A stretch of 64,000 nucleotides of DNA from Myceligenerans salitolerans (GTDB taxonomy: Bacteria > Actinomycetota > Actinomycetes > Actinomycetales > Cellulomonadaceae), in NCBI RefSeq assembly GCF_017349295.1, contig NZ_JAFMPK010000047.1, forward strand, positions 124,001 through 188,000, written 5' to 3'. Position 1 is the first letter of the stretch; every line of letters starts with the position of its first letter. Made by a program: the position numbers and the translations under genes. Below the pieces are notes generated by a model. That model did no database searches and was not told the DNA's origin. It worked only from the letters and a program-made list of their open reading frames with translations. This document shows positions 1-10,185 of the stretch, piece after piece.

Positions 1-483
1 ATCGTGAATCCGACGGGTAAGTTCGTCGTGGGTGGTCCCCAGGGTGACGCGGGGCTGACGGGGCGCAAGATCATCGTGGACACGTACGGCGGCATGGCGC
101 GGCACGGGGGCGGGGCGTTCTCGGGCAAGGACCCGTCGAAGGTGGACCGTTCGGCGGCCTACGCGATGCGCTGGGTGGCGAAGAACGTGGTCGCCGCGGG
201 GCTGGCGCGACGGTGCGAGGTGCAGGTGGCGTACGCGATCGGCAAGGCGCACCCGGTGGGGCTGTACGTGGAGACGTTCGGTACCGAGACGGTGCCTCCG
301 GCGCGGATCGAGGCGGCGATCCGGGAGGTGTTCGACCTGCGGCCGGCCGCGATCACGCGGGACCTGGACCTGTTGCGTCCTGTCTACCGTCGTACCGCGG
401 CCTACGGGCACTTCGGCCGTGACCTGCCGGGCTTCACGTGGGAGCGGACCGACCGGGTGGAGGCGCTGCGCGCGGCGGTGTGA
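1..483 (+). CDS. metK: S-adenosylmethionine synthetase, C-terminal part (5' end outside window)
   Basis: MetK makes S-adenosylmethionine from methionine and ATP in the cytosol. The reading frame is open from base 1, so about 160 C-terminal residues of an approximately 400-residue enzyme are visible. The family signature [20 protein letters not shown] is followed by the glycine-rich [19 protein letters not shown] segment that contributes to the active site. The C-terminus ends about 25 residues after the FGR motif, which is normal for the family. priA follows about 106 bases downstream on the same strand, a common actinobacterial order. Identity is certain, but the start and N-terminal domain cannot be judged. 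Confidence 0.97.
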   Translation: MVNPTGKFVVGGPQGDAGLTGRKIIVDTYGGMARHGGGAFSGKDPSKVDRSAAYAMRWVAKNVVAAGLARRCEVQVAYAIGKAHPVGLYVETFGTETVPPARIEAAIREVFDLRPAAITRDLDLLRPVYRRTAAYGHFGRDLPGFTWERTDRVEALRAAV

Positions 484-589
484 CCGGGGTCGTCGTCCGG
501 CGGTGCCGTCCGGGGTGGGGCGCGTTCCGGTTCCGTTCGCGCCGTCGGGGTTGTCGTCCGTGTCGGTCAGTCGTGGTGGGATAGCACTC

Positions 590-2872
590 GTGGATCAGGA
601 CGTGCTTCCCGGGCTCGACGGGGCCGCGGTGCCGGGCGCGGGCGCGCGGTCCGGCGGGAAGGCTTCGGGAGCGAAGGCGTCGGGTGGGCGAGCGGCCGGG
701 ACGGGCGCGGGGGAGACCGGCGGGGTGCCGGTCGCGCGGACGCTGCCGGTGGCGCGAGTGGCCCTGGACCTGCAGCCCGCACATCTCGACCAGCCGTACG
801 ACTACCTCGTCCCGGCGTCGATGGACGACGACGCGCAGCCGGGTGTGCGCGTCAAGGTGCGGTTCGGGCGTCAGGAGGTGGGCGGGTTCGTCCTGTCCCG
901 TCTCGCCGAGAGCGACCACGAGGGGCGGCTCGTGCCCCTGAAGCGTGTCGTGTCCGCCGAGCGGGTGCTGACGGCGCAGGTGCTGGAGCTGTGCCGGGCG
1001 GTGGCGGCCCGGTACGGCGGGACGCTCGCCGATGTGCTACGGCTGGCCGTGCCACCCCGGCACGCCCGTGTGGAGCAGGAGACGGTGCCGCCGCCGGGGC
1101 GTGCCGGGGAGGACGGCGGCGAGGGGGCGGACGGGCCGGCGGGGGACTGGTCGACCGACCCCGGTGGCACGGGCACCTCCGCGTGGGCTCCCTACCAGGG
1201 TGGGCAGGCGTTCCTGCGGCGTGTGCTGGGTGGTGACGCGCCGCGTGCCGTGTGGTCCGCGCTGCCCGGCGTCGACGACACCCGTCCCGCCGGGGCGGGC
1301 ACCGCCGAGACGGCGGGCACGCCCGTTCCGCGCTGGGCGACGGCGGTCGGGGCCGCCGTCGCCGCGTGCGTCGCCGGCGGCAGGGGGGCTCTTGTCGTCG
1401 TGCCCGACGCGCGCGACGTCGTCCGGGTCCGCGCGGCCCTGGACGCGGCCGGGATCCCGGCCGGGCCGGGCGGGCACGTGCGCCTGATCGCCGACGACGG
1501 CCCGGCGCCGCGCTATCGCGCCTATCTCGCCGTGCTGCGCGGCCACGCACCCGTGGTGGTCGGCACCCGGGCGGCCATGTTCGCGCCGGTGCGGGATCTC
1601 GGGCTGGTGGTGCTGTGGGGCGACGGCGAGGAGACGCTCGCCGAGCCGCACGCGCCCTACCCGCACGCGCGGGACGTGCTCGCGCTCCGTGCCGCGCAGG
1701 CAGGCGCCGCGTTCCTGCTCGGCGCACCCGGCCGCACCGTCCAGGCGCAGGCGCTGCTGGCGTCCGGCTGGGCACGCGAGCTCGCTCCCGCCCGCGACAC
1801 GCTGCGCGCCCGGACGCCCCGCGTGCGGGCACTGACCTCGGTCGAGCTGGCCCGCGAGGGTGCCGCTGCCGCCGCCCGCCTGCCGTCCGTGGCCTGGCGC
1901 GCCGCACGTGAGGCGCTCGGGCACGGCCCGGTGCTCGTCCAGGTTCCTCGCGGTGGCTACCTGCCCGTGGTGGCGTGCGCCCGGTGCCGTACCGCGGCCC
2001 GCTGCGAGGCGTGCCACGGTCCGCTCGGGCTGCCTCGCGCCGACGCGTCCCCGCAGTGCACCTGGTGCGGCAGGATGGCCGGCGGCTGGTCGTGCGCCGG
2101 GTGCGGGTGGACCGGGCTGCGGTCCGTACGCGTCGGTTCGGCACGCACCGCCGAGGAGCTCGGCCGAGCGTTCCCCGGCGTCCCCGTACGGCTCTCGGCG
2201 GCCTCCGCGCCGTCCGGCGTGCTCGACACCGTGCCGGGCGAGCCCGCGCTGGTCGTCGCCACCCCGGGCGCCGAACCCGTCGCCCGGGGCGGCTACACCG
2301 CCGTACTCCTGCTCGACGCCGCGGTCATGTCGGGCGGCACGCACCTGGCCGCCGGGACCGACGCCCTGGGACGCTGGCTCGCCGCCGCCGCACTGGCCCG
2401 GCCCGACGGCCAGGTACTGCTCGTCGGCGACGGCGCCCCCGGGCCCAGCCAGGCCCTCGTACGCTGGGATCCCGGCGGGTTCGCCGCCCGTGAGCTGGAC
2501 GAACGCGCGGCGCTGCGCCTGCCGCCGGCCGTGCGGGTCGCGGCCGTGACCGGGGACCGGGACGCTGTCGCCGCCGTGGTCGAACGGGTCGGGCTGACGG
2601 GTGAGAACGTGCTGGGCCCCGTCGAGGTCGACGACCCCTCGCCCGCGCCGGCACGGCGCGGCGGCGCGACGACCCCCAAGGCGGACCGTGCCGCACCGGC
2701 CGCCGCGGCCGAAGCGCTCGACGTGGCCCGTCCCGTCCGGACCGTGCTGCGGGTGCCGCTCGACCAGGGCGACGAGCTCGCGCGCCGGCTGCGCGCGTCG
2801 ATGGCCGTACGATCGGCGAGGCGAGAGCGCGGGACCGCCCGCGCCAGGATGGACCCCGAGGAGATGCTGTGA
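590..2872 (+). CDS. priA: Primosomal protein N' (PriA), degenerate helicase type
   Basis: PriA recognises stalled forks and directs replisome reloading. The GTG at 590 is preferred over the long upstream frame: a GGTGGGA element lies about 10 nt upstream and the protein then opens VDQDVLPGLDG, followed by the conserved LPVARVALDL / HLDQPYDYLVP 3'-DNA-binding region. Around residues 460-510 there are eight cysteines in CxxC pairs (CARCRTAARCEAC, CTWC, CAGC), the PriA zinc-binding insertion. The helicase motifs are decayed: no GxGKT Walker A is present and the DEEH-like position reads GDGEE. This fits the probably helicase-inactive PriA of actinobacteria. The stop overlaps the GTG of the next gene by 4 nt. 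Confidence 0.9.
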   Translation: MDQDVLPGLDGAAVPGAGARSGGKASGAKASGGRAAGTGAGETGGVPVARTLPVARVALDLQPAHLDQPYDYLVPASMDDDAQPGVRVKVRFGRQEVGGFVLSRLAESDHEGRLVPLKRVVSAERVLTAQVLELCRAVAARYGGTLADVLRLAVPPRHARVEQETVPPPGRAGEDGGEGADGPAGDWSTDPGGTGTSAWAPYQGGQAFLRRVLGGDAPRAVWSALPGVDDTRPAGAGTAETAGTPVPRWATAVGAAVAACVAGGRGALVVVPDARDVVRVRAALDAAGIPAGPGGHVRLIADDGPAPRYRAYLAVLRGHAPVVVGTRAAMFAPVRDLGLVVLWGDGEETLAEPHAPYPHARDVLALRAAQAGAAFLLGAPGRTVQAQALLASGWARELAPARDTLRARTPRVRALTSVELAREGAAAAARLPSVAWRAAREALGHGPVLVQVPRGGYLPVVACARCRTAARCEACHGPLGLPRADASPQCTWCGRMAGGWSCAGCGWTGLRSVRVGSARTAEELGRAFPGVPVRLSAASAPSGVLDTVPGEPALVVATPGAEPVARGGYTAVLLLDAAVMSGGTHLAAGTDALGRWLAAAALARPDGQVLLVGDGAPGPSQALVRWDPGGFAARELDERAALRLPPAVRVAAVTGDRDAVAAVVERVGLTGENVLGPVEVDDPSPAPARRGGATTPKADRAAPAAAAEALDVARPVRTVLRVPLDQGDELARRLRASMAVRSARRERGTARARMDPEEML

Positions 2873-3564
2873 GTCACCACCGCACCGAGAACGCCGGCGC
2901 CGCACGAGAGGCCGTCGGTGCCGCCGCGCGGCAGTCCGCAGGCATCGAGACCGTCGTCCTCGACTTCGGCAACGTGCTGGTCGGCTGGGACCCGTACGCC
3001 GCCTACGCGCACCACACCGACGCGTCGGGCCGTGCCTGGACCACGGCCGACATCGACGCGTTCTTCGACGAGGTCGGTTTCGCCGCGCTCAACCACGAGG
3101 CCGACTCCGGGCGGCCGTTCGCGGACATCGTCGCCCAGCTCGAGCGCACCCACCCGCACCGGTCCGCCGACCTGGCCGTGTACGTCGACCGCTACGCCGA
3201 GACCCTGACCGGCCCGGTGCCCGGGTCGGAGGATCTCGTGAAGGACCTCGCCGGACTCGGCCTGCGCCTGTACGGGCTGACCAACTGGTCGGCCGAGACC
3301 TTCCGGCACGCCGAACCCGCCGCACCCGCCATCGGGCTGCTGCACGGCGTGCTCGTCTCCGGGCGCGTCGGCCTCGCCAAGCCCGACGTGCGGATCTACC
3401 AGCACCTCGCGGAGAGTTTCGACGTCGACCCGGCGCGGGCGGTGTTCGTCGACGACAAGCAGGAGAACGTGGACGCCGCCCGCGCGTGCGGCTTCCACGC
3501 GATCCGGTTCACGGACGTGGCCGCGGCGCGGCAGGAGCTGGTGCGCCTGGGCGTGGCCGTCTGA
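2869..3564 (+). CDS. HAD-superfamily (HAD-IA) hydrolase
   Basis: This is a 231-residue haloacid dehalogenase-like phosphatase. All four motifs are visible: DFGNV with the nucleophilic Asp (about residue 32), LTNWS (motif II), the lysine in GLAKPDV (motif III) and FVDDKQEN (motif IV, Mg2+-binding). The second Asp of motif I is replaced by Asn, as in YihX-like sugar-phosphate phosphatases. The GTG start overlaps the priA stop (GTGA), so the two are probably translationally coupled. Substrate is unknown. Confidence 0.85.
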   Translation: MSHHRTENAGAAREAVGAAARQSAGIETVVLDFGNVLVGWDPYAAYAHHTDASGRAWTTADIDAFFDEVGFAALNHEADSGRPFADIVAQLERTHPHRSADLAVYVDRYAETLTGPVPGSEDLVKDLAGLGLRLYGLTNWSAETFRHAEPAAPAIGLLHGVLVSGRVGLAKPDVRIYQHLAESFDVDPARAVFVDDKQENVDAARACGFHAIRFTDVAAARQELVRLGVAV

Positions 3565-3627
3565 CGGCGGCGTGCCGGACACGGCACCCGACCGTGGGGC
3601 GTGGCGGCGCCGGGCGTGGATCGCTCG

Positions 3628-3633
3628 TAGGAT
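3628..3633 (+). promoter_or_regulatory. -10 element for leaderless fmt
   Basis: TAGGAT ends 6 nt before the fmt GTG, the spacing at which transcription would start on the start codon itself. No Shine-Dalgarno sequence lies between. The inference of a leaderless mRNA rests on the TANNNT match and the spacing only. Confidence 0.55.
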
Positions 3634-3639
3634 TGTGCG

Positions 3640-4605
3640 GTGCGTCTCCTGTTTGCCGGAACCCCCGAGCCCGCCGTCGCCTCGCTGGAGGCGCTGATCG
3701 CCTCCCGCCACGAGGTGGTGGCCGTGCTCACACGTGCCGACGCGCCCGCGGGCCGCGGCAGAAGGTTGACGCCCAGTCCGGTGCGGGTCCGCGCGGAGGA
3801 GTCCGGCGTTCCCGTGATCACCGACCGGCCGCGCGGTGAGGAGTTCCTCAGCACGCTGCGCGAGCTGGGTGTCGACGCCGCGCCCGTGGTCGCCTACGGA
3901 CACATCCTGCGCCCCGAGGTCCTGGCCGTCCCGCGCCTGGGCTGGGTCAACCTGCACTTCTCCGTCCTGCCCGCCTGGCGCGGCGCCGCGCCCGTGCAGC
4001 ACGCCGTCATCGCCGGGGACGAGGTGACCGGCGCCACCACCTTCCTGCTCGACGAGGGCATGGACACCGGGCCCGTCCTCGGTACCACCACCGAGTCGAT
4101 CCGGCCCCGCGACACCTCCGGAGACCTGCTCGCGCGGCTCGCCGTGTCCGGTGCCGAACTTCTCGTGCGCACCCTCGACGCGCTGGAGGACGGCGCCCTG
4201 ACGCCCCGCCCCCAGCCCGCCGACGGCGTGTCGGTCGCCCCCAAGCTCACGCCCGCGGACGCCGAGATCCGCTGGCACGTGCCCGCCACCGCGATCGACC
4301 GGAGGATCCGCGGCTGCACGCCCGCGCCCGGAGCGTGGACGACGCTGCCCGGCGAGGGGCCGGACGCCGCCCGGCTCGGACTGGGCCCGGTCACGCCCGT
4401 CCCGGACGTCACCGACCTGGCGCCCGGCCGGGTCCGCGCGGAGAAGAAACGCGTCCTGGCCGGCACCGCGACCCACGCCGTCGCGCTCGGCGACGTCAGA
4501 CCGCCGGGCAAGAGACCCATGCCCGCGCCCGACTGGGCACGCGGCGCGGGACGCGCGCTGATCGACGCGGGCCTCGTGCTCGGCGGATCGGAGGTACGGG
4601 CGTGA
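3640..4605 (+). CDS. fmt: Methionyl-tRNA formyltransferase
   Basis: Fmt formylates initiator Met-tRNA using 10-formyl-tetrahydrofolate. The 321-residue product begins [12 protein letters not shown] and carries the catalytic region [17 protein letters not shown] (Asn and His of the NxH motif), followed by [10 protein letters not shown] with the conserved Asp. The C-terminal OB-like domain ends within the normal length. The GTG start has no Shine-Dalgarno sequence but has TAGGAT 6 nt upstream. The stop overlaps the GTG of rsmB, so fmt-rsmB form a coupled pair. Confidence 0.96.
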   Translation: MRLLFAGTPEPAVASLEALIASRHEVVAVLTRADAPAGRGRRLTPSPVRVRAEESGVPVITDRPRGEEFLSTLRELGVDAAPVVAYGHILRPEVLAVPRLGWVNLHFSVLPAWRGAAPVQHAVIAGDEVTGATTFLLDEGMDTGPVLGTTTESIRPRDTSGDLLARLAVSGAELLVRTLDALEDGALTPRPQPADGVSVAPKLTPADAEIRWHVPATAIDRRIRGCTPAPGAWTTLPGEGPDAARLGLGPVTPVPDVTDLAPGRVRAEKKRVLAGTATHAVALGDVRPPGKRPMPAPDWARGAGRALIDAGLVLGGSEVRA

Positions 4606-6323
4606 ACGCCGACCACTTCGAGCGCCGCGACGACCGTCCGGGCGGTGGCCGCCGGAACGGGCACGGCCGCAGTGGGTCCGGCCGCGACGACCACGGCGGC
4701 CGACGCCGCCCCGGCGGTCAGGACGACCGGCGCGACGCCCGCGGACGACAGCGGCCGGCCGCCCGCGTCCGCGGCGAGCGGTCGACCTCCCGGCAGGCAC
4801 CCGGACAGCGTGCCAAGCGCACCGACCCGGCGCGCACCGCCGCGTTCGACGTGCTGCGCGAGGTCGACGAGTCGGACGCGTACGCCAACCTCGTCCTGCC
4901 GCCCCTGCTCGCGGACCGTCGCATCCGCGGCCGCGACGCCGGGTTCGCGACGGAGCTGACCTACGGCACCCTGCGGATGCGCGGTCGCTACGACGCCGTC
5001 CTGGCCGAGTGCGTGGACCGGCCGCTGGACGACCTCGACGCGGGCGTGCTCGACGTCCTGCGCCTGGGCGCGCACCAGCTGCTGGGCATGCGGGTACCGT
5101 CTCACGCCGCGGTGTCCGAGACGGTGGCGCTGGCACGGACCAACGTCGGCGCCGGCCCGGCGCAGTTCGTCAACGCCGTGCTGCGCCGCGTCTCGGAGGT
5201 GAGCCTGCCCGAGTGGCTGGAGCGGATCGAGGCCGGCGCCCCGGACCGCCTCACCGGACTCGCGACGGTGCAGTCCCACCCCCTGTGGGTGGTGCGTTCG
5301 CTGCGCGAGGCGCTGGCCGGTCACGGCCGGGACCCGGGCGAGATCGGTGACCTCCTGGCGGCCGACAACGAGCCACCACGCGTCACCCTCGTCGCGCGGC
5401 CGGGCCTGGTCGACGTGTCCGACGACGACGCCTGGCACGACGCCGACCTCGTTCCCGGTCGCTGGGCGCCCACCGCGCTCGTCCTGGACGGCAGCGACCC
5501 CGGCGTGGTCCCGGCGGTGCGCGACGGCCGGGCGGGCGTGCAGGACGAGGGATCCCAGCTGGTCACTCTCGCTCTCGCGGCCGTTCCCCTCGACGGTAGG
5601 GGAGCGGGCGGCCCGGCACGGAACGAGGCGCCGCAGGCGCGGGCGACCGACTCCGGCGGACCGGTCTCCGAACCCGAGCCCTCCACCAGCGGCCCCGAGC
5701 GCTGGCTCGACCTGTGCGCCGGACCGGGCGGGAAGGCCGCACTGCTGGCCGCACTGGCCGCGCAGCGGGGTGCGACACTCGTCGCCAACGAGGTGCAGCC
5801 GCACCGGGCGCGGCTCGTGCGGCGGGCGCTGGACGCCGTTCCCGACGGCGTCGTGGAGGAGGTGCGCACCGGCGACGGCCGGGAGACGGGCACCGACGAA
5901 CCCGGCGCCTACGACCGCGTGCTCGTCGACGCGCCCTGCACGGGCCTGGGCGCGTTGCGCCGCCGCCCCGAGTCGCGCTGGCGCCGTACGCCGGCGGACC
6001 TCGCGACCCTCACCGGCCTGCAGCGCGAACTGCTCGCCTCGGCCCTGGACGCGGTCCGTCCCGGCGGCGTGGTCGCCTACGTGACCTGTTCTCCGGTCCT
6101 GGCCGAGACACAGCTCGTGGTGACGGACGTGCTGCGCAGGCGGGACGACGTCGAACGGCTGGACACCCCCGCCGTCGTGCGGTCCGTGCTGCGGACCGAG
6201 CCCGACGGCACCCGGCCCGACCTCCCGCTGACCGGCGGCGCAGGCGCCCGTGACGACGTCCAGCTGTGGCCCCACGTGCACGGCACCGACGCGATGCACC
6301 TGACCCTGCTGCGCAAGCACTGA
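4602..6323 (+). CDS. rsmB: 16S rRNA (cytosine-967-C5)-methyltransferase RsmB
   Basis: RsmB methylates C967 of 16S rRNA. The 573-residue product has a roughly 75-residue Arg/Gly/Asp-rich basic N-terminal extension, a NusB-like RNA-binding domain ([14 protein letters not shown] onward) and a SAM-dependent methyltransferase domain starting at [13 protein letters not shown]. Both catalytic cysteines are visible, in [15 protein letters not shown] and in [13 protein letters not shown] disordered Pro/Ser/Glu-rich insertion of about 30 residues precedes the SAM motif. The GTG start overlaps the fmt stop (GTGA). The basic tail may help RNA binding, but that is inference. Confidence 0.93.
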   Translation: MNADHFERRDDRPGGGRRNGHGRSGSGRDDHGGRRRPGGQDDRRDARGRQRPAARVRGERSTSRQAPGQRAKRTDPARTAAFDVLREVDESDAYANLVLPPLLADRRIRGRDAGFATELTYGTLRMRGRYDAVLAECVDRPLDDLDAGVLDVLRLGAHQLLGMRVPSHAAVSETVALARTNVGAGPAQFVNAVLRRVSEVSLPEWLERIEAGAPDRLTGLATVQSHPLWVVRSLREALAGHGRDPGEIGDLLAADNEPPRVTLVARPGLVDVSDDDAWHDADLVPGRWAPTALVLDGSDPGVVPAVRDGRAGVQDEGSQLVTLALAAVPLDGRGAGGPARNEAPQARATDSGGPVSEPEPSTSGPERWLDLCAGPGGKAALLAALAAQRGATLVANEVQPHRARLVRRALDAVPDGVVEEVRTGDGRETGTDEPGAYDRVLVDAPCTGLGALRRRPESRWRRTPADLATLTGLQRELLASALDAVRPGGVVAYVTCSPVLAETQLVVTDVLRRRDDVERLDTPAVVRSVLRTEPDGTRPDLPLTGGAGARDDVQLWPHVHGTDAMHLTLLRKH

Positions 6324-6389
6324 GGCGTCCCACCGGGCACACGCTCGTCCCGCCGTCCCGCCGGGTCATCGGTCGCACGGCACCCGCCC

Positions 6390-6395
6390 TAGGCT
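6390..6395 (+). promoter_or_regulatory. -10 element for leaderless rpe
   Basis: TAGGCT stands 7 nt upstream of the rpe ATG and there is no ribosome binding site between, which suggests transcription starts at or next to the start codon. Confidence 0.55.
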
Positions 6396-6402
6396 TGGCC
6401 GC

Positions 6403-7065
6403 ATGAGCGCCCTCATCGCACCGAGCATCCTGTCGGCCGACTTCATGAACCTGGAGAGCGAGCTGCAGCGCATCGCCGACGCCGACCTCGCGCACGTGGA
6501 CGTCATGGACAACCACTTCGTGCCGAACCTGACCCTGGGCCTGCCCGTGTTCGAACGGCTCACCAAGGTGTCGCCGGTGCCCGTGGACGCACACCTGATG
6601 ATCGAGGACCCGGACCGCTGGGCGCCCGCCTACGCCGAGGCCGGCGCGGCGTCGGTGACGTTCCACGCCGAGGCGGCGCGGGCGCCCGTGCGCCTCGCCC
6701 GGGAACTACGGCGCCTCGGCTCCCGTGCGGGTGTGGCGCTGCGGCCGGCGACACCCGTGGAGCCGTTCCTGGACCTGCTGTCCGAGGTGGACATGATCCT
6801 CGTCATGACCGTGGAGCCAGGGTTCGGGGGCCAGTCGTTCATCGAGGGGACACTGCCCAAGATCCGGCGCGCACGCCAGGCCATCGGCGAGTCCGGCCTG
6901 GACGTGTGGGTACAGGTCGACGGAGGCGTCTCACGCGACACCATCGACCGCGCCGCCGACGCGGGCGCGAACGTGTTCGTCGCCGGCTCGGCCGTCTACG
7001 GCGCCGAGGACGTCGCGGGCGAGATCGCGGCCCTGCGCGACCTGGCCTCGGCGCACTGCCACTGA
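6403..7065 (+). CDS. rpe: Ribulose-phosphate 3-epimerase
   Basis: Rpe interconverts ribulose-5-phosphate and xylulose-5-phosphate in the pentose phosphate pathway. The 220-residue TIM-barrel protein shows APSILSADF at the N-terminus, [12 protein letters not shown] with metal-ligand His/Asp, [22 protein letters not shown] and VDGGVS near the C-terminus, all diagnostic. It lies directly before the riboflavin riboswitch. Ribulose-5-phosphate is also the substrate of the RibB domain encoded just downstream, so the neighbourhood makes metabolic sense. Confidence 0.97.
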   Translation: MSALIAPSILSADFMNLESELQRIADADLAHVDVMDNHFVPNLTLGLPVFERLTKVSPVPVDAHLMIEDPDRWAPAYAEAGAASVTFHAEAARAPVRLARELRRLGSRAGVALRPATPVEPFLDLLSEVDMILVMTVEPGFGGQSFIEGTLPKIRRARQAIGESGLDVWVQVDGGVSRDTIDRAADAGANVFVAGSAVYGAEDVAGEIAALRDLASAHCH

Positions 7066-7152
7066 CCGGCCGGCGCGGAGCACGTGGTGAGACGAACGAC
7101 ACTCCCGGGGCCCGGGGCACGTGTGGCATGCTTGCTGGTGCAAACGCAATCG

Positions 7153-7284
7153 ACGTGCTCCGGGGTCGGTGTAATTCCGAACCGGCGGTGACAGCCCGCG
7201 ACCCGCGCTCTGCCTCACGGCAGGCCGGTTGACCTGGTGGAATTCCAGGGCCGACGGTGAAAGTCCGGATGGGAGGAAGCACGT
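7153..7284 (+). ncRNA. FMN riboswitch (RFN element)
   Basis: The conserved RFN aptamer is recognisable: the closing stem pairs ACGTGCT (7153-7159) with AGCACGT (7278-7284). Inside lie GGTGTAATTCC, ACCGGCGGTGACAGCCCGCGA, GGTGGAATTCC and CCGACGGTGAAAGTCCGGATG, which are hallmark RFN loops. It precedes ribE-ribBA-ribH, so FMN binding should lower expression of riboflavin synthesis. The aptamer is followed by about 148 nt of leader before the ribE ATG. That leader contains a small CCGGG-AGGT-CCCGG hairpin but no U-rich terminator, so translational or Rho-dependent control is more likely than intrinsic termination. Confidence 0.95.
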
Positions 7285-7432
7285 ACGGTCGCGACGCGGG
7301 CACACCTGACGGGTGAGCCCACCGCCGCGACCGGCGCCGTCGTCGGTGCGCCGTCCGGGAGGTCCCGGTCCGGCGGACAGGCGGCCTCTCGGCGAACCCC
7401 GGAGCACCGACGCTCTGGGAGGGAAACCGCAG

Positions 7433-8206
7433 ATGTTCACCGGCATCGTCGAGGAGACCGGCACGGTCCGTTCCCTCGTCCATCCCGACGAGGCGGGCAC
7501 CGACGCGGTACTCACCGTCGTCGCACCTCTGGCCGCCTCCGACGCGCGGCTCGGCGACTCCGTCGCCGTCGACGGCGTCTGCCTCACCGTCACCGCCGTG
7601 TCCGACGACGACGGCGGCACCGCCGAGCCCACCATCACCTTCGAGGTCATGCCCGAGACCCTGCGCCGCAGCACCCTGGGCGCCCTGACGCCGGCCGCAC
7701 GCGTCAACCTCGAGCGCGCACTGCCCGCCGACGGGCGCCTCGGCGGACACGTCGTCCAGGGACACGTGGACGGCACCGCCACCCTCCTGCGGCGCGAGCC
7801 CGGGCCGCGCTGGGACGAGCTCACGTTCGCGGGGCGACCCGGGCTGCTGCGCTACGTCGCCGAGAAGGGCTCCATCGCGCTCAACGGCGTGTCCCTGACG
7901 GTCACGCACGTCTCCGACCTCCCGGACCGCGCCGGACCGGACGGCGCCGCCGGCTCCGGGCAGGGCACGTTCGGCGTCTCCCTCGTCCCCACCACGCTCC
8001 AGGCCACCAACCTCGGCGAACTGGCACCCGGGTCTCTCGTCAACGTCGAGGTGGACGTCCTGGCGAAGTACACCGAACGGCTCCTGACCGGCCCCGGCGC
8101 ACCTGCGCGCGCGCACGTGACCGCCCTGGACGACCACCCCCGCGTCGCCCCGCCGGGCACCCCCGAGCCGGCCGTTCCCGCGTCGAGCCCGGAGGTGCCC
8201 GCATGA
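7433..8206 (+). CDS. ribE: Riboflavin synthase, alpha chain
   Basis: This enzyme dismutates two 6,7-dimethyl-8-ribityllumazine molecules into riboflavin and a pyrimidinedione. The start is the ATG at 7433 (MFTGIVEETGTV), with GGGAGGG about 10 nt upstream, rather than an upstream GTG in the same frame. The two lumazine-binding repeats are visible, with GHVVQGHVDGTA in the first half and KGSIALNGVSLTV in the second. The product is 257 residues, longer than the usual 200-215, because of Gly/Ala-rich insertions and a Pro/Ala C-terminal tail. It is first in the FMN-regulated operon and its stop overlaps ribBA (ATGA). Confidence 0.95.
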   Translation: MFTGIVEETGTVRSLVHPDEAGTDAVLTVVAPLAASDARLGDSVAVDGVCLTVTAVSDDDGGTAEPTITFEVMPETLRRSTLGALTPAARVNLERALPADGRLGGHVVQGHVDGTATLLRREPGPRWDELTFAGRPGLLRYVAEKGSIALNGVSLTVTHVSDLPDRAGPDGAAGSGQGTFGVSLVPTTLQATNLGELAPGSLVNVEVDVLAKYTERLLTGPGAPARAHVTALDDHPRVAPPGTPEPAVPASSPEVPA

Positions 8207-9651
8207 CCGCCGTCGTCCCCGACCGCACGAAGCGCACCGAGCCGCCGGAGCGGACCACGCCGCCACGCCGGGCCGGGGAGGCGGGGCCCGTCGAGCACAC
8301 CGTTCCCGCCGCGCTGCGCGCGTTGCGCGCCGGGCGCCCGGTCCTGGTCGCGGACGACGCGTCCCGCGAGAACGAGGTCGACGTCGTCCTGCCCGCCGTC
8401 CACGCGACCACCGAGTGGGTCGCCTGGACGGTGCGGCACTCGTCCGGCTACCTGTGCGCGCCCCTGCCCGCCGAGCGCGCCGGCGCACTCGGCCTGCCGC
8501 TGATGTGGGAGAACAGCGAGGACGAGCGCCGCACCGCGTACACCGTCTCGGTGGACGCGCGCGGTGTGGGCACAGGGATCAGCGCGGCCGACCGCGCCCT
8601 GACCCTCCGCACGCTCGCCGACCCGGCGACCACGTCCGCCGACCTGATCCGCCCCGGCCACGTGCTCCCGCTCCGTGCCCGCCCCGGCGGTGTCGCCGAA
8701 CGCCGCGGCCACACGGAGGCCGCCGTGGAGCTCGTCCGGCTCGCCGGCCTCGACGGCGGGACCGGCGCCGTCGCGGGTATCGCCGAGCTCGTCGCCGACG
8801 ACGGCGAGATGCTGCGCCACGACGACGCCCGCCGGCTTGCCGACACCGAGGGACTGGTGCTGGTCACCGTGTCCGACATCGTCGAGCACCTGGAGCGTGC
8901 CGAGGACCGGGACGCCGAGGAGGAGCGGGAACACGACGTCGCGGCGCCCGCCGCGGAACCGGGTGCACACGCCGCACCCCACCGACCCTCGGCGGATGCC
9001 GCGACCTCGGGGCAGCAGCAGCGCGCCGCCCGGGTCGCCGAGGCCTTCCTGCCCACGACCCACGGCATGTTCCGCGTCACGTCCTACCGCGACACGGGCA
9101 CGCGCGCCGAGCACCTCGCGCTCGTGCCCGATGCGGCCCCACCGGCGGGCTCCGGAGCGGATGCCGAGGCCCCGGCGCTGGTGCGGGTGCATTCGGAGTG
9201 CCTGACGGGTGATGCGCTGGGTTCGCTGCGGTGCGACTGCGGTCCGCAGCTGAAGGCGTCTCTGGAGGCGGTGGCGGCGGCCGCCGCCGAGGGGCGGCGG
9301 GGCGCGGTGGTGTATCTGCGCGGGCACGAGGGCCGCGGGATCGGGCTGGCCGACAAGATCGCGGCGTACGCGTTGCAGGACGAGGGGCTGGACACGGTGG
9401 ATGCGAACGCGTCTCTGGGGTTGCCGGTGGATGCGCGCGAGTACGGCGCGGCGGCGGCGATCCTGGGTGAGCTCGGGATCGGCCGGGTGGAGCTGCTGAC
9501 GAACAACCCGGCCAAGACGTCGGGGCTGCGGGCCGCCGGCGTGGAGGTCGTGGGGGAGCGGGCGCTGCGGGTCGGCGCCGGGCCGCACAACGCGGCGTAT
9601 CTGAGCACGAAGCGGGACCGGATGGGACACATGCTGGAGGTCGCACGATGA
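8203..9651 (+). CDS. ribBA: Bifunctional DHBP synthase / GTP cyclohydrolase II
   Basis: The N-terminal half (residues about 25-235) is 3,4-dihydroxy-2-butanone-4-phosphate synthase and the C-terminal half is GTP cyclohydrolase II, the two entry points of riboflavin synthesis. RibB signatures are [12 protein letters not shown] (acidic active-site loop), [12 protein letters not shown] and [17 protein letters not shown]. RibA signatures are [17 protein letters not shown] (zinc-binding cysteines), [12 protein letters not shown] and [16 protein letters not shown]. The usual ENEGD of RibB reads ENEVD, keeping both Glu and the Asp but changing Gly to Val. An Ala-rich linker joins the domains. Third-position usage shifts from mainly C in the first half to more G from about 9,180. 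ATGA overlaps occur on both sides. Confidence 0.95.
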   Translation: MTAVVPDRTKRTEPPERTTPPRRAGEAGPVEHTVPAALRALRAGRPVLVADDASRENEVDVVLPAVHATTEWVAWTVRHSSGYLCAPLPAERAGALGLPLMWENSEDERRTAYTVSVDARGVGTGISAADRALTLRTLADPATTSADLIRPGHVLPLRARPGGVAERRGHTEAAVELVRLAGLDGGTGAVAGIAELVADDGEMLRHDDARRLADTEGLVLVTVSDIVEHLERAEDRDAEEEREHDVAAPAAEPGAHAAPHRPSADAATSGQQQRAARVAEAFLPTTHGMFRVTSYRDTGTRAEHLALVPDAAPPAGSGADAEAPALVRVHSECLTGDALGSLRCDCGPQLKASLEAVAAAAAEGRRGAVVYLRGHEGRGIGLADKIAAYALQDEGLDTVDANASLGLPVDAREYGAAAAILGELGIGRVELLTNNPAKTSGLRAAGVEVVGERALRVGAGPHNAAYLSTKRDRMGHMLEVAR

Positions 9652-10169
9652 GCGGAGCGGGAGCACCGGCGCTGACGGTGGACGGTCGGGGGCTGTACGT
9701 GGTGGTGATCGCCGCGAGCTGGCACACGCAGGTGATGGACGGGTTGCTGGAGGGGGCGCGGCGGGCGCTGCGCGAGTCCGGGGCGGCGTGGAGCGAGGTG
9801 CGGGTGCCGGGGTCGTTCGAGCTGCCGGTGGCGGCCGCGCGGGTCGCCGGACTGTCGGGCGCCGCGTCGGCCGTCGCATCCGTCGCGGCGCCGGGGGCGG
9901 ATGACGCGGTCCCGCGGCGGCCGGATGCGGTGGTGGCGCTCGGCGTGGTGATCCGTGGTGGTACCCCTCACTTCGACTACGTGTGCTCGGCGGCGACCAC
10001 GGGTCTCGTGGACGTGAGCGTGCGGACGGGCATTCCGGTGGGTTTCGGGGTGCTGACGTGCGACGACGAGGCGCAGGCGCTCGACCGGGCGGGGCTGCCC
10101 GGCAGCCGGGAGGACAAGGGGCAGGAGGCTGTCCAGGCTGCGGTCGCCACGGCCGTGGCCCTGCGGTAG
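9648..10169 (+). CDS. ribH: 6,7-dimethyl-8-ribityllumazine synthase
   Basis: RibH condenses the RibB and RibD-pathway products into lumazine and assembles as an icosahedral or pentameric shell. The 173-residue product shows the N-terminal [20 protein letters not shown], the substrate loop [27 protein letters not shown] and the C-terminal [16 protein letters not shown]. An Ala-rich insertion of about 15 residues separates the second and third blocks. It is the last gene of the riboswitch operon in this window, with an ATGA overlap to ribBA. Confidence 0.95.
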   Translation: MSGAGAPALTVDGRGLYVVVIAASWHTQVMDGLLEGARRALRESGAAWSEVRVPGSFELPVAAARVAGLSGAASAVASVAAPGADDAVPRRPDAVVALGVVIRGGTPHFDYVCSAATTGLVDVSVRTGIPVGFGVLTCDDEAQALDRAGLPGSREDKGQEAVQAAVATAVALR

Positions 10170-10173
10170 CGAC

Positions 10174-10179
10174 TAGGCT
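10174..10179 (+). promoter_or_regulatory. -10 element for leaderless hisE
   Basis: TAGGCT stands 6 nt upstream of the hisE GTG, overlapping the end of ribH's untranslated tail. This suggests hisE has its own leaderless transcript separate from the rib operon. Confidence 0.55.
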
Positions 10180-10185
10180 CGGGCC

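Noticed and set aside
1037-2905. Long minus-strand open frame over priA (622 residues)
   Set aside because: Arg/Gly/Ala-rich, no motifs; a shadow of priA caused by high third-position GC.
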